The position numbers and the translations under genes were made by a program. A stretch of DNA of 64,000 nt from Cladocopium goreaui (Eukaryota; Sar; Dinophyceae; Suessiales; Symbiodiniaceae): positions 62,001 through 126,000 of the forward strand of contig CAMXCT020001083.1 in NCBI GenBank assembly GCA_947184155.2. The letters run 5' to 3'. Numbering within the stretch: the stretch's first letter is position 1; the number at the start of each line of letters is the position of its first letter. Shown one piece after another: positions 12,201-24,360 of this stretch. The notes under the pieces were generated by a model, which saw only the letters and a list, made by a program, of their open reading frames with translations, was not told the origin of the DNA and searched no databases.

Positions 12201-12963
12201 ATATATAATAGATATAATTATAGACTGATTGGTTAATTGAATGATTGATAGGTTGATAGATACTTCGAATATCTTCGAATTATGTTACACCTCATTAAAG
12301 GTTGAACGTACACAGCTGGAATCACCAACCAAGTCGTGTATTCGTGATATTCACCAGTGGTTGGTCAACCCCGCCATCTGCTCTTGTGCTGGATTTATTC
12401 TTGTTTAAGGCCATTTACCGTCATTTGTACTGTATAGTGAACCACCGGTCATGGTCCAGCTAGTCCCATGTGAGCAAATAACATCATATAACCATATGGT
12501 TCTACAAGGTTTAGATCCCAATTTCTGGAGCTTACAAATTATAAACTGGAACATGTTAGAACCACTAAGCTATACCAGGATATACCAGGTATAGCCATAG
12601 AAATAACCCAAAAACTTCATGGCAAAGCATAGAACTTGCCTCATGATCTTCATTTTTTTCCGTGTCCGTGGAGGGCAGCAGCACACCTAGGGGTTTTCAA
12701 CCACGACATGGTGTGCCTCCATGCCATGGGGCATCCAAAAGTGGTACCCCATAAATCATCATAAATAATTAATCCATTTAGATCATTTAGATAGGATTGT
12801 CCAGTCTAAACCAACCAGTTTAAATTGGATCCCCTATTTATGGAAAGCACCATTTTAGATGTATACCCTCACAACATCACATAGTCACAGTACCACTACA
12901 TGTCACTACCAACCAACCAAAGGGAGTCCCAAATGTGGAAAATCTGCCTGCCTTTGGACCGAT

Positions 12964-13557
12964 TCAGAGAACAAAAAATAGGGATGCTGGCCGACGACGC
13001 AAAAAAAAGGGGTGGTTCTTCAAAATGGCAATTTGGGCCCATTGATGCCCAATATCATCTGGGGACCTGACTAGCATGGGCCACGTGGATTGCGCTGAGA
13101 CTACGTCCAGTATGCTGTCGATCAGGGCTGTCATCAGGGCCGACATGTCCTGATCCAAGCACCAATCCCCGAATGATACCCATTCGTAGTTCGCAGTCCG
13201 TATGATTAAACTACACAAACATTGGGATGAACAATGATGGATCATGATGGATAGTGGTGGGTAAGGATGGATAGGAGTTGAAGCCACCAACCAACTCACA
13301 ATTCTTACACACTGCAAATTGCGACTTGTAGTGCTGCTCGTGTATGCACCGTCGGCTGCAAGGGTCAATAAACACATATTTGATCGTGCTTCTATTTGAA
13401 AGTGTGAATGTGCATCGTATGCTAAGCTTTGGGGGAACAGCAGTTTCTGCAGGCTCAGCTCATGGCAAGTGCAAAGCATGTCAAAACTTAGGCCACTGTG
13501 GAGACTGCTCTGCCGGAACAACTCAAACAACTCATTCCGTTTCAAGTGGCTCAGCAA
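12964..13557 (-). other. coding-like islands, unassigned exons
   Basis: Two stretches of the minus-strand frame look like real exons: about 13557-13440 (NELFELFRQSSLHSGLSFDM) and about 13215-13010 (NYEWVSFGDWCLDQDMSAL, then SPDDIGHQWAQIAILK). The stretch between contains repeats of ggatggatag type and is not credible protein. They may belong to the same transcription unit as the exons at 11.6-12.1 kb. No family recognised. Confidence 0.35.
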
Positions 13558-13569
13558 GTGTTTTTACCC

Positions 13570-13745
13570 AAAACCTAATTAATAATCATTAATTAATAAT
13601 AATAAACAATAACAATACATAATAAGCAAAAACAGTGAATAATAGTAAGACATATAAATAACAGTAAAGAATTGTGAAACTCTAATAAATAATGATAAAT
13701 AATAATCAAATATTATATATATATAATCAGTAAGAAATAATAGTT
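13570..13745. repeat. A/T-rich (aat)n-like tract
   Basis: Degenerate aataat and aataaacaa repeats with no coding signal. Confidence 0.6.
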
Positions 13746-14377
13746 GACACTTAGAATAATATGGAAGCCCAACATGTCAAAAACACACATTTTCCGAGTC
13801 CTTCAGAGGACCAATGACCTCAGCGAAGGCATCCAACGTCCCATGTCTGAAAACCGGGCATCATCGGGGCCATGATATGCCCCTCTACATTGGCGTTTAA
13901 TAGGCATGATCATTGACTAATAGATTGAGGGGTAGCCAATGTTCAAACAACCCATGTGCGTCTTAAAAAAAAAAATCAAACCTCTTTGAGAAGGCATCAG
14001 TGGATTTGGAGGATTGTGACTCTGGAGATGACGCTTTCGAGCGCACACGTCAAAGACGGCAAACTTCACCTCAACTTATTCTGTCTGTGCTCGCCCAAGT
14101 CTAAATCACTTGTCATGAACTCATGAATTTGCCACAATACGTTCTGGATTTATAATTGTATCCGCAGCCACAAATCTCCCACAACCCTCTGTCCATTTCT
14201 ACAAATGCATTTGTGCGCCCCCGAATTTGCAATTTATATAATCTGTTCCTACAGCAGTGGCCCCCCAAAAAAGGACAGAAAAGTCATTTACCAAATTGTA
14301 CCAAATATTTAGTCGACATGAATTTACCCTGTAGATCTGGGAGTTGCTATATTATTTCGGGGCACCCCTGACAAAAC

Positions 14378-14483
14378 CTGAGCTGCGCTACTACTGCATC
14401 AGCACGTCCCAAACGCTTCAGGGCTGCCTCTAAATGATCTTCTCCTAGCAGGTGAGCAACCCGACGGAAATTACCTTGGACAC
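14378..14483 (-). CDS. single exon of unrecognised protein
   Basis: An acceptor (tttccAG) and a donor (CTCAG|GTTTTG) bracket 106 bases reading NFRRVAHLLGEDHLEAALK and then RLGRADAVVAQLR, a clean amphipathic helical stretch. Phase is 2 bases in and 2 bases out. Its neighbours on the same strand (15.3-15.7 kb and 11.6-13.5 kb) suggest one long gene with introns of 0.5-1.5 kb, but I could not chain all the phases. Confidence 0.5.
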
Positions 14484-15339
14484 CTGGAAATCGAAAGTAA
14501 ATATTATGGATTTGACATCCTGGTGGCACACGTCTATAGGCATTTTTAGGGGGGTGCAATCAATAAGTTGTTGATAATCGTCGCAATGCGGGTGGTGCTG
14601 AAATAATGGTCATGTGGATTCATTTGGAAAATTGTCATCGGTACTGGTTGGGCTACCATACTATTATAAAAAGCAGCATTGCTTTGAAATCACCGGTCAA
14701 AAGAGTCTTTGAACAAAGGTCAACACAGAACTCCTTGATGTGTGAAACTTGGGAGATTCCTCCTGCCTATCAACCTGTTTTGTAAGTTAGATCCAATATC
14801 CACTCAAAGCTCAGCCAGTCTGGACAAAATGCCAAACACATCTTCAGACAGTCCACATCTGTTCACCCTCAAACATGCTGGTGTTCCACACTTTGAACCT
14901 CTACCAAAAAAGGTTTGCTGAGTTCTAGTGACCATTATTGGATGCGCATATTTCATATGCGCATTGTATACGAACCGACATGTAGATACAGAATGATAGA
15001 ATCCACAAACACATTCAAATAATGTGGTGAGCCCAATGATAACTGTCCTATTTCAGGATGGTTTCGACCATCTATTTTCGGTAAAATTGAGGATGGTTTA
15101 CTATAGGGTTTAATTTACCGAGTTCTTATTGGAGATGGTTGGTTATTAGGTTTTACTCTGGGGTTTAAAAACTGTTAACATAGCTTTACATATATAATGA
15201 ACCAGCGTATTAAAAATTCCAAATCACAACATAGATATACATAGATAACATATGATAACATTATCATTCTCATAGTTTCACATTTTTGGGCTTTACACAC
15301 ATGTTAATTATCTATGTAATAGTGGCCTGTAAACATTTC

Positions 15340-15453
15340 CCCGTTTCCCCACGCCTGCTGTTGTATCTGGGACGCTCAGCTCTTCTATGAGTTCGCTCTC
15401 CTGCTGGATTCGTTGAAGATGCGTTGGGGGATCCACTGGTGGCTTTGGTGGTC
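15340..15453 (-). CDS. single exon of unrecognised protein
   Basis: The minus strand reads PPKPPVDPPTHLQRIQQESE followed by LIEELSVPDTTA: a proline-rich linker, then a charged helix. The upstream limit is uncertain because the frame stays open for about 25 more codons. Probably the same gene as 15614-15699. Confidence 0.45.
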
Positions 15454-15530
15454 TGAAAAATTCGAAGCTCGTGGGTCTGTTTGAAATGGTGCGTTGCCCC
15501 CAAATGGTTCTTTTGATAATTAGAGAAAAT

Positions 15531-15570
15531 CATGATGAACCATGATGAACCATGATGAACCATGATGAAT
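15531..15570. repeat. 12-bp tandem repeat
   Basis: catgatgaac repeats as a 12-mer (aaccatgatg) about four times. Confidence 0.6.
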
Positions 15571-15613
15571 CAACGGATCTAGAGGTACCCTGTTTTCATA
15601 CAAGACTTTGTAC

Positions 15614-15699
15614 ATGAAAATCCACCATTCGTTTGGGGGGCAGGTCCTCCAAAATGCTGAGGCAATCCTTGAAGCCAAGGTCTTTCATCTTGGTGCTGG
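15614..15699 (-). CDS. single exon of unrecognised protein
   Basis: An acceptor (gccacAG) at 15701-15700 and a donor (CAT|GTACAA) at 15613 bracket 86 bases reading STKMKDLGFKDCLSILEDLP and then PKRMVDFH. The length is 2 + 28 codons, ending in phase 0. The composition is typical of coding sequence. No family recognised. Confidence 0.5.
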
Positions 15700-16424
15700 C
15701 TGTGGCAAGTACTGTATATGATAAATATTTAAATATAAATATATATATATATATGGGTCTTTGTGGTATGACACTCCGAACACATCCTGAGGAATGATTG
15801 GTTTACATAGTATAAATCCGGCTACGGTTTTCCTTTTCCATCTCTATATGACTCTATTTCTACTTGAGGGCAGACCCCCAGGTTTCCGTAAACCCCACTC
15901 CACAAAACAAATGTTCAGGCCCAACACCCTCACTGCTTGCCAACTATCAGTAAAATCACTATGGAAGTCTCAAGAGACGGACCGATTCCGAGGGAAATCA
16001 CATGTTTCACGCTGCATGTTACAAGCATCCGACAACCATCAGTTCCAACGTGCCATCTTGAACTTCTGCGTGGTACCAGCACTATTCACCAAGAGAATAT
16101 GTTTCATACCAAGGCACTTCCTGCACGAAAGCAGCCTGGAACAGGCGTGACCCTTTCCATGAAACTGAAGGCCAAAAGGAACAAAGGTCTGCTACCCCCG
16201 CGACCCATCACACAATTCGATGGGCACCTGCGTTGAAACGATCAATGGCTTAACTGATCCTGCAGGGAGCGCAAGAGTCCGAAGGATCCAGAATCCACAT
16301 ACCAGTAAATATGTATGCCTCTAACTCATGCAAAGTATTTTGATGCAAACTATCATCATACATAATAATATTACGGCGAGACCCTGAGGTTTGCCTGGCC
16401 TCGCAGCGAGCGCCCGGGCAAGCC

Positions 16425-16487
16425 AAGATGACGATGACGATGACGATGAGGATGACGAGGATGACGAGGATGACGAGGATGACGAGG

Positions 16488-16519
<32 letters not shown>

Positions 16520-16580
16520 GATGATTGGATGATTGGATGATTGGATGATTGGATGATTGGATGATTGATGATGATGATGA
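16425..16580. repeat. (gatgac/gaggat/gatgattg)n microsatellite
   Basis: Trinucleotide-based gat/gac/gag repeats grade into a 9-mer gattggatg. Long Ser or His frames on the minus strand are artefacts of this repeat. Confidence 0.85.
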
Positions 16581-16790
16581 TGATTTTGACATCCTCTTGA
16601 AACCCTAAAAGAAACCTTGATGATTGTACGGATAATTGTTCCATGGGGCCAGGGGATTTTTATATATTCTTGAAACCCTAAAAGAAACCCTAATGATTGT
16701 ACGGTTAATTGTTCCATGGGCCAGGGGATTTTGATATCTTCCTGAAACCCTATAAGCAACCCCATGACTGTATGGTTAATTCCATTTGAT
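16580..16790. repeat. ~76-bp tandem repeat, three copies
   Basis: Three copies contain cttgaaaccctaaaagaaacc, gattgtacgg and attgttccatgg-type blocks. The aaaccctaa words resemble telomeric sequence but are not consecutive. Confidence 0.7.
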
Positions 16791-17013
16791 AAATGGTATG
16801 TACAAGCGACATGTTCTGGTTATATGATATGTAGAAGAATCATGTTCTGGTTAACACCCCAGCAACATAATCGAACATGAAATCCTTCCCGTTATTTGAC
16901 ATTGTACAGAATTCCCTGGTATTTACGCTATTCTGGGCTTGGGCAAACCTCGGGATCTGTGTGTAATATTTTTATGGCATAGACATATTATACACTGATT
17001 AATGCTATCTATG

Positions 17014-17145
17014 ACCCAATCTATCTCCTATCTATCTCTCTGTCTATATGCTACTGTGTTTGTCTATCCATCGATCTATCCCTCCATCCCTCGATCCATC
17101 TATCCCTCTATCCATCTATCCATCCATGAATCTATCTATATGCCT
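17014..17145. repeat. tetranucleotide repeat (ctat/catc)n
   Basis: Consecutive ctat, tccatc and ccctc units form a simple-sequence tract. Confidence 0.8.
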
Positions 17146-17444
17146 GAGATCTTATCAAGCGAAATATGTCTAAGATCTACCAATCTAAACAATCAGATAC
17201 AGTCAGCTACTAGTGATAAGAATGGCACTGGAAATCTAGGTGATATATAGTCATATGTAGTTATTAATCGTTTCCCGCCCGTGTCTATCGCTCTGAGAGA
17301 GGAGCAACAAAAACAACAATTAAAGGATCGGATAACCCCACATGTCAACTTCTTCCAATAAGCAGCAAAAGAAAGGTAAAAAGATGGGATGGGAAATGCA
17401 GGAAAGAGAAAAGAGATGGTGAAGGATCGGCGTGTGCAACAATG

Positions 17445-18305
17445 AAACGGTCGCGGCGCCGGCGTCAACTCAGACCCAAGCACGCCACCAGAGCCAACCC
17501 AAGCACGCCACCAGAGCCAGCCCAGTGCCGTAAGTGCCACGCCTGCCACGCAAAGCGACGGTCCATGTCGCCAAGTGCCACGCCTGCCAGGCAAAGTGAC
17601 GGTCCATGTCGCCAAGTGCCACACCTGCCACGCAAACGGCCGCGGCGCCCACGGCGTCAACTCAGACCCAAGCGCGCCACCAGAGCCAGCCCAGTGCCAT
17701 AAGTGCCACACCTGCCAGGCAAAGTAACGGTCCATGTCGCCGCCAAGTGCCACGCTTGCCGCGAAAAGTGACGATGCGTGTCCCCAAGTGCCACGCCTGC
17801 CACGCAAAGTCCACGTCCATGTCGCCAAGTGCCACGCTTGCCAGGCAAAGTAACGGTCCATGTCGCCAAGTGCCACGCCTGCCACGCAAACGGCCGCGGC
17901 ACCCACGGCGTCAACTCAGACCCAAGCACGCCACCAGAGCCAGCCCAGTGCCGTAAGTGCCACGCCTGCTACGCAAAGCGACGGTGCATGTCGCCAAGTG
18001 CCACGCCTGCCAGGCAAAGTGACGGTCCATGTCGCCAAGCGCCACACCTGCCACGCAAATGGCCGCGGCGCCCACGGCGTCAACTCAGACCCAAGCGCGC
18101 CACCAGAGAAAGCCCAGCGCCGCCACGCCTGCCACGCAAAGTGCACGTCCATGTCGCCAAGTGCCACACCTGCCAGGCAAAGTAACGGTCCATGTCGCCA
18201 AGTGCCACGCCTGCCACGCAAACGGCCGCGGCACCCACGGCGTCAACTCAGACCCAAGCGCGCCACCAGAGCCAGCCCAGTGCCGTAAGTGCCACGCCTG
18301 CCACT
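17445..18305. repeat. GC-rich tandem array (aagtgccacgcctgccacgc family)
   Basis: Units of about 42 bases (ccaagtgccacgcctgcc, acgcaaagcgacggtccatg) are nested in a longer unit with gcgtcaactcagaccc and gccaccagagccagccc. The array also occurs at 32,578-33,180. Frames encoding repeated CHACH arise from it but shift between units. Confidence 0.85.
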
Positions 18306-18982
18306 TTGCGAGTAAGTTGTGTGTGGACAAGTTGTGTGTGAGTAAGTTGTGTGTGAGTGAGCAAGTTGTGTGTGAGTAAGTTGTGTGTGAGCAAGTTGTG
18401 TGTGAGCAAGCTGTGTGGTGAGCAAGTTGTGTGGTGAGTAAGTTGTGTGTGAGCAAGTTGTGTGTGAGCAAGTTGTGTGGTGAGCAAGTTGTGTGGTGAG
18501 TAAGCTGTGTGTGAGCAAGTTGTGTGTGTGTGTGTGTGAGTAAGTTGTGTGTCAGCAATTGTGTGTGAACATGTTGTGTGTGATCACGGTGAGTAAGTTG
18601 TGTGTGAGTAAGTTGTGTGTGTGTGTGAGCAAGTTGTGCGTGAGTAAGTTGTGTGTGAGTAAGCTGTGTGTCAGCAATTGTGTGTGAACATGTTGTGTGT
18701 GAGCAAGTTGTGCGTGAACATGTTGTGTGTGTGAGCAAGTTGTGTGTGAACATGATGTGTGTGAGTAAGTTGTGTGTGAGCAAGTTGTGTGTGAGCAAGC
18801 TGTGTGGTGAGCAAGTTGTGTGGTGAGCAAGTTGTGTGGTGAGTAAGTTGTGTGGTGAGTAAGTTGTGTGTGTGAGCAAGTTGTGTGTGAGCAAGTTGTG
18901 TGGTGATTAAGTTGTGTGGTGATTAAGTTGTGTGTGAGCAAGTTGTGTGTGAACATGTTGTGTGTGAACATGTTGTGTGTAA
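18306..18982. repeat. gtgtgtgagcaagtt minisatellite
   Basis: About 40 units of 15-17 bases (gtgagcaagttgtgt, gtgagtaagttgtgt, gtgaacatgttgtgt). Confidence 0.9.
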
Positions 18983-19060
18983 GGAACGGTACCGGGCGGG
19001 CGATGGCAGGTGGGAGCGGGCAGGCGGAAGTGCACAACCAAAAAATACCAAAAACAAGAA

Positions 19061-19080
19061 CCCCACACAAAGATGTGGGG
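19061..19080 (+). terminator. terminal stem-loop of family 2 element (not a transcription terminator)
   Basis: CCCCACA, loop caaaga, TGTGGGG: a perfect 7-bp stem at the right limit of the element. The same 20 bases, preceded by aaaaacaagaa, occur at 33,552-33,571. Sequence similarity stops immediately after it in both places. Confidence 0.6.
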
Positions 19081-19138
19081 AACAATGTTCTTAATTCCAC
19101 GGCAATGTAGTGATGTGCCTTTGATGGTTTTAACTCAC

Positions 19139-19553
19139 CAGAAATAGGTCGATCGTGTTTGACCATCGTACGGATACGGATTGCAAAGTAGATAAAGTAG
19201 CCAATGACATCGTCAGCCAGATCCAGCGGTGGTTGAATCTGCATTGTTCTTGCATGCATGTTCTTGATGTTCTTGTTATGGTTTCGGTTCTGGACGTGTC
19301 ACCTGATGTCACCTGCTCATTGTCGCCTGATGTTGCCCCCGGTCCTTGCAATTTCAGATACCAGGCTGCAGTGCAGGCAGGAGTCCAGACCTGCCAGGAA
19401 TTGGCTACAGAAATGGCCGGGGTGTCATTTATTTGGATATGTGAAACTGCAGATCCCACCTGGCACCTGTCCTTCTTGATTCCTTTACTCTGCAGCTGTT
19501 CAAGGAACCGCTCCCTGGCGCCAACGTGACTGCTGAAAGCCACGACTTCCCGT
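19139..19553 (-). CDS. unrecognised protein, two exons
   Basis: Exon 19553-19467 has acceptor tttgcAG and donor ACAG|GTGCCA and reads REVVAFSSHVGARERFLEQL then QSKGIKKD. Exon 19238-19139 has acceptor aatgcAG and donor TCTG|GTGAGT and reads IQPPLDLADDVIGYFIYFAI then RIRTMVKHDRPIS. The phases do not join directly (2 bases left against a phase-0 start), so a small exon is probably missing between them. The second exon has a short hydrophobic segment, but not enough to call a membrane helix. The following intron holds the composite element. Confidence 0.5.
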
Positions 19554-19639
19554 CTGCAAAGAAAAAGCGGTGAAGACTCTGGGTTGATCATCTGGATAAA
19601 TTATGATAAATCTATCTATCCAAACTTCTCATCATTCAA

Positions 19640-20470
19640 TAATTCACAAAGCTGACATAAGAATATATATATATATTATTAAACAATATTATATATATAT
19701 CAATCTATTTGCGGATACTTCCCCCCATTCACCATGCATTGGTTGATTTTTGCCTGAAAATGGCCGCAATGGCCTCGTCACCTGCAAATTGGCACTGTCG
19801 CAAAAGACCAAGCGCTTCCCTGCGTCCTCACGGGGCTGTCTATCGGGACCACTCATCGACTAATTATGATGGTACCCCTATGCCTATTCAAAACTTCCAC
19901 CATTTGGGGTCCCTATACATAGACATCAATCTGGGGAGGGTGTGGAAAGGAGTTTTCCGGCAGTTTCACATCCGCGAAACTTCATCCATCCTTTTCATCA
20001 CATTAAGTCACGTTTCCTACAAGGAAGGCAGCCGCAACAGAAGATGCAAACTTATTCTGAATGTGAATGATGGTATGCAAATAGCTAGGTTCACTATGGT
20101 AAGAAAAATGGGTACATTCACTGCCAAGTTTCTGCCAGAGCGTTCAAGAACTCAACCTGAGTCATTTCAGCGAACAAGTGCACCGCCACTTCACTAATAT
20201 CATATCCTTAGGTCCTTTCTGGCCACTACCATCACTTTCCGACTGTAATTAGTCCCCATGTGCGTCTCCATCCTTGTGTGTGTGTGCGCGCATGACGGTC
20301 GGGGTAAGCCTTGGTTTCCGGCAACTACCAGGGTTGCTCCCAATGCCGCAAATACACCCGATACAAGGGAGGTAAATTACGTGGCAAATCACAAATGTCT
20401 TCCCTTCTGGATATGATTCACATACAGGTTGGAGAAACCCAGCCTACCCAGGGTAGCTTACTGCCAAATC
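19640..20470. other. no supported gene
   Basis: A plus-strand frame of 162 codons (19709-20197) is open but has no splice sites, motif or convincing composition. (tg)n and (ta)n words are present. I see no gene. Confidence 0.35.
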
Positions 20471-20859
20471 GCACTACGACATACTAGGACCTAGAAACGT
20501 TCTTTCGCACGTAGTTCTCTGAACAGGACTTTGGGCCGTCCGATTCCTGAACGTTGAAGAGCAAGCCTTCCTCGGAAATGTGAACATTGCAACCAAGGAA
20601 CCGATTACGGCCAAAAAAGAGGGTTGAAAGAAATTATGGAACATGGTAACCTGGTAGGGTTTATGTGTTAAATAAAACTGTATATTATACAAATGGAATA
20701 CTACTACTACTACAAACTCAAAAATTGTTGGCAATGCTTGAAGGAATGTATAAGTTGGAGGCTGTTGGCCAATCACTGGCTGGCCGAGCTGCACAGTCAA
20801 CCACCACATTTTCGACCTACGCGTGGATCGAAGGGAAGAAATCCTCCAAACGTGGTAAT

Positions 20860-20944
20860 ACATAATATATATATATATTCATATGTATACATATATATAT
20901 GTAATTATATGTATATATTATGTATATATATATACATATGTATC

Positions 20945-20976
<32 letters not shown>

Positions 20977-20985
20977 TATATTGTA
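20860..20985. repeat. (ta)n/(tatg)n microsatellite
   Basis: Almost uninterrupted alternating AT and tatgta words. Confidence 0.85.
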
Positions 20986-21674
20986 ACCATATGTTATTAA
21001 ACATATCCATATGTCTACATGTGAGCAGAAAGAGCTTGACATCAATTTCCGAAACATCTCCTACAGCATGTTAAATGTATATATATATAGCTAACTACAA
21101 AAACAAATAAACAGATAGTTATATACAAATACATATCATAAATAATCATCAAAAACTGATGTGCCCTATATCTGGGCATGCCCAGCCCATAGAAAAAGAA
21201 TGGCGCCTCTCTGAGATGAGCTTCTTTGATGTTGCCACACTGAGGCTGATCACTGCGAGGGCATAAGCCTGCGACAAAACACCGACCAATGGATGAAAGA
21301 ATATGGACCAATACAACTATATTGATGAATCTGAATGATATTCTGATGGATGAATGACTCTGAATCTTAATCTGAAGAGAAATGGAATGAAATGGAGCGA
21401 GACAATTCGTGAATCTAAATCTTAATCTGAATGAATCTGAACAATCTGGAGATGTGCTATCTTCTGGACTTTTATGCTGCAACTCTGCTTCCTTAACCAT
21501 CACTGTTCGCGGCGGCCAGCTGCCTGCCTGTCAACAACTCTTCTGGTTCTACTATGCCTGCCGGCACATCATGGCCCGGCAACCGGCCGTGATTGGTCCC
21601 TTGGAACTATCGCCACAGATAGAGTTGGATGGCAAAAACTCTTCCAACTTTGAAACAAAAAAATCAGACCCAAA

Positions 21675-21945
21675 TCCGGAAAAGGGAGGGTGACCCTATG
21701 TGACCCTCATGCACAAGGCCAAGTAATTCTAATGCAATTTGATGCGGCGAGCTTTTCATGACCAGGACCCAATGGGGATCATCCCCCAGGATGGGAGTGG
21801 TACTGCTTGGCAAATGCGCAGCTCGCGACCAATTGCTAAGGGTAAAATTCGGGTACCGTTGAGCCAGCAAGCAAAGTTGAACTATGTTGAAATGGGCATC
21901 CGCCAACTTTTGCCCCCTCACCTTCAGCACCAGTCTTGAGAGAGC
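21675..21945 (-). CDS. probable exon of unrecognised protein
   Basis: The minus strand reads GQKLADAHFNIVQLCLLAQR, then NFTLSNWSRAAHLPSSTTP and ILGDDPHWVLVMKSSPHQIA, a long stretch without repeats and with balanced codon use. A possible donor (AAG|GTGAGG) lies at its upstream side, so the exact extent is uncertain. The plus strand is also open over part of this region; I prefer minus because neighbouring exons are minus. No family recognised. Confidence 0.4.
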
Positions 21946-22439
21946 CAACTGCCTGGGCAATCCCCATGGTTCGACTTGGGGTTTGCCGAATTGAATTACA
22001 TTTTGTTGCATCAATATTACATCATCAACCCTGTTTTCGTGGTACTTCATTATGACTCTTACCTCACTTTGGCTCTGTTGTGGATGAAACGGTCTCAAAT
22101 AGCCTCAAGTTTTGAAGTATGGATGTAACCTGCTAGTTATTCAACTTGTTTTGCGGATTATTCTGAATAGATATTCATAAACCCTGGATTCCGCGGATCA
22201 CATACGGTGTATGTTTTGCCATGTAGCCCCATGTTGCTTTGCAAGCCTACCTTTTCGGTACGAAACTTACCTTGAAGCGGAATATATGGGATTATGTTAT
22301 TGTCATTATCCTCATTGTCACTGTGAGTACTATCTATGATTATCTATTATTACCATTTATTACCTCTTACTAATGTTTATTGTATAAGTATATGTATGTA
22401 AGTATATTGATATTAATTACTCTTTACCATTGTTTTCAA

Positions 22440-22590
22440 CGTGCCCATTGACCCCATTGGTATCTGAAGCACCAAGCCGAGACACTTGGCTTCCAGCCCA
22501 AGAGCCAACACCCGCACTGGCGGCAGCAATTTCATGTCAGACCCAACACGTTGCACATGGAAATGGCTATCTTGATATTGTGGTTTTAAA
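22440..22590 (-). CDS. probable exon of unrecognised protein
   Basis: The minus strand reads QDSHFHVQRVGSDMKLLPPV then RVLALGLEAKCLGLVLQ. Its ends are not fixed. It is probably the exon upstream of 21.7-21.9 kb in the same gene. Confidence 0.4.
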
Positions 22591-22974
22591 CTGAACGTAC
22601 CTCTGCCAACTCAGCGAGAGGTCGATTGTTTTTGCGCCAGCATGCGCCAGTCCAAGACAGAGAGGTTGGGAGATTGGAAACTGTTTCCATGTTGGTTCTG
22701 GTTGGTCGTTGAGCCGTCCCAAAATTTAGGCTTAGGCATGGCTAGCCTCCATACAGAAACATCAAAGTTTCTGTTGGGTATCTGCCCCATGGTCTTACTT
22801 ATCTTACTTTATCCGGGGCCTATGCATATGTAATCCTGATTCAAACGTCCATTTATATATATATATACACTTATATACTTATATAATTTAAATGATACAT
22901 TATATGAAATTTATCGAAGGAAGTTTGGAAGTCAAACTTCCGACAATATGGACAAATGAAAAGCAGAGATGAGA

Positions 22975-23050
22975 AGAGTCAGAGAGAAGAGAAGAGTAGA
23001 AGAGAGAAGAGCAGAAGAGAGAAGATCAAAGAAGAGAAAGAGTCAGAGGA
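22975..23050. repeat. (gaagagaa)n purine tract
   Basis: Repeated agagaagag words on the plus strand. Confidence 0.7.
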
Positions 23051-23189
23051 AAGAAGATGCAAGTGCGCGAAAAGGTAGGAAAGTCGCGAAACACCGTGTT
23101 TTTGCACTGATTTGTGGCTCCGGCGGGTCTCGCTAAAGCGGCGGGTGCGGAGCCAGCTGGCCAGATGAGAGATGAAAAATAGCACGCTG

Positions 23190-23520
23190 TTAGGCGCGAA
23201 GCACATGTCCAAGTCAAAATGCACAAAAAACACCATGTTCGAGATGTCGAAAGAGTGCACGCCGTTGTGGCGCGAAGCACATTTCCAAGTCAAAATAAAA
23301 CACGCCATTCTCGGACCACTTTTGGAAGTTGAGATGTCGAAAAAGTGCACGCAGTTGTGGCGCGAAGAACATTTCCAAGTCAAAATGTACAAAGCACACC
23401 ATTCTCGGACCACTTTTGGAAGTTGAGATGTCGAACAAATGCACGCCGTTGCGGCACGAAGCACATTTCGAAGCAGGGGTGGGGACCACTTTTGGACGTT
23501 GAGATATCGTTACGCGTGGC
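23190..23520. repeat. ~93-bp tandem repeat, 3-4 copies
   Basis: Each copy has gtgcacgc(c/a)gttgtggcgcg, aacatttccaagtcaaaat, ccattctcggaccactttt and ggaagttgagatgtcga. Confidence 0.75.
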
Positions 23521-23584
23521 AGGCACAAGGGATTGTGCACCTTGTCAAAAGTGAGCAAAAAAAGGTGAGGGTTTTGTAGCATTT

Positions 23585-24185
23585 TCAACTACAACCCACT
23601 ACACCACACTACACTACAACTACAACTACACCTTCACTAAATTCCACTACACTACACTCCACTACACTCAATTACACTCAATTACGCTACACTACGCTAC
23701 ACTACACTACACTACATTCCACTACACTACACTACATGACACTACACACTCCACTACACTACACTACACTGCATTACACTACACTACACTACATTACACT
23801 AACTTCCACTACGCTACACTACATTACACCACACTACACTCCACTACGCTACAACTACACTACACTACATTCCGCTACACTACACTACACTCCACTACAC
23901 TCCACTACACTCAATGACACTACACTACACTACACTCCACTACATTCCACTACACTCCACTACACTACACTCAATTACACTACACTACACTACATTCACT
24001 AAACTACACTACATTCCACTACACTACACTACACTAACTACAACTACAACTACAACTCCAACTACAACTCCAACTACAACAATACTACAATTTACACTAC
24101 GCTACGCTACGCTACACTAATTACACTACGCTACACTACACTACACTAATTACACTACACTACACTACACTCCACTACACTGAAT
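23585..24185. repeat. (actacactac)n minisatellite
   Basis: About 600 bases of actac/acttcc/actcc pentamer-type repeats. Confidence 0.9.
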
Positions 24186-24194
24186 GACACTGCA

Positions 24195-24360
24195 CCACAG
24201 ATAGACAGGTAAACAGATAGACAGACAGATAGATAGATAGACAGATAGGCAGGTAGACAGGTAGACAGACAGACAAAAAGATAGATAGATAGATAGACAA
24301 ATAGAAGATAGGTTGGTAGGTGGGTAGATAGTCAGAGAAAGAGAGAGAAAGAGAGGAGAC
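24195..24360. repeat. (gata/gaca)n tract
   Basis: atagacag and gatagata words, then a purine-rich end. Confidence 0.85.

Larger units (their letters stand above)
17319..19080 (+). mobile_element. composite satellite element, family 2, copy A
   Basis: The left end (from 17319, attaaaggatcggataac) is shared with 26,808, and the right end (hairpin at 19061-19080) is shared with 33,552-33,571. Inside are a purine-rich segment, a GC-rich tandem array (17445-18305), a GTGTGTGAGCAAGTT-type minisatellite (18306-18982) and a G-rich spacer. The left end contains CCCCACAT and the right end ATGTGGGG, so the element has 8-base inverted motifs near its limits. No transposase is encoded. It lies beside minus-strand exons, probably in an intron. 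Confidence 0.55.

Noticed and set aside
16600-16760. Interstitial telomere (aaaccctaa words)
   Set aside because: Words are 70-80 bases apart in a tandem repeat and not consecutive TTTAGGG units.
16250-16765. Long His-, Ser- or Ile-rich frames
   Set aside because: Read-through of a gat/gac microsatellite in all three frames.
17778-18185. Frames with repeated CHACH (CxxCH-like), resembling a multihaem cytochrome
   Set aside because: The motif is a by-product of the aagtgccacgcctgccacgc satellite. The frame shifts from unit to unit, and the opposite strand is equally open.
20665-20865. Possible plus-strand exon (MLEGMYKLEAVGQSLAGRAA)
   Set aside because: The opposite strand is equally plausible (VDCAARPASDWPTASNLY) and no splice pair supports either.
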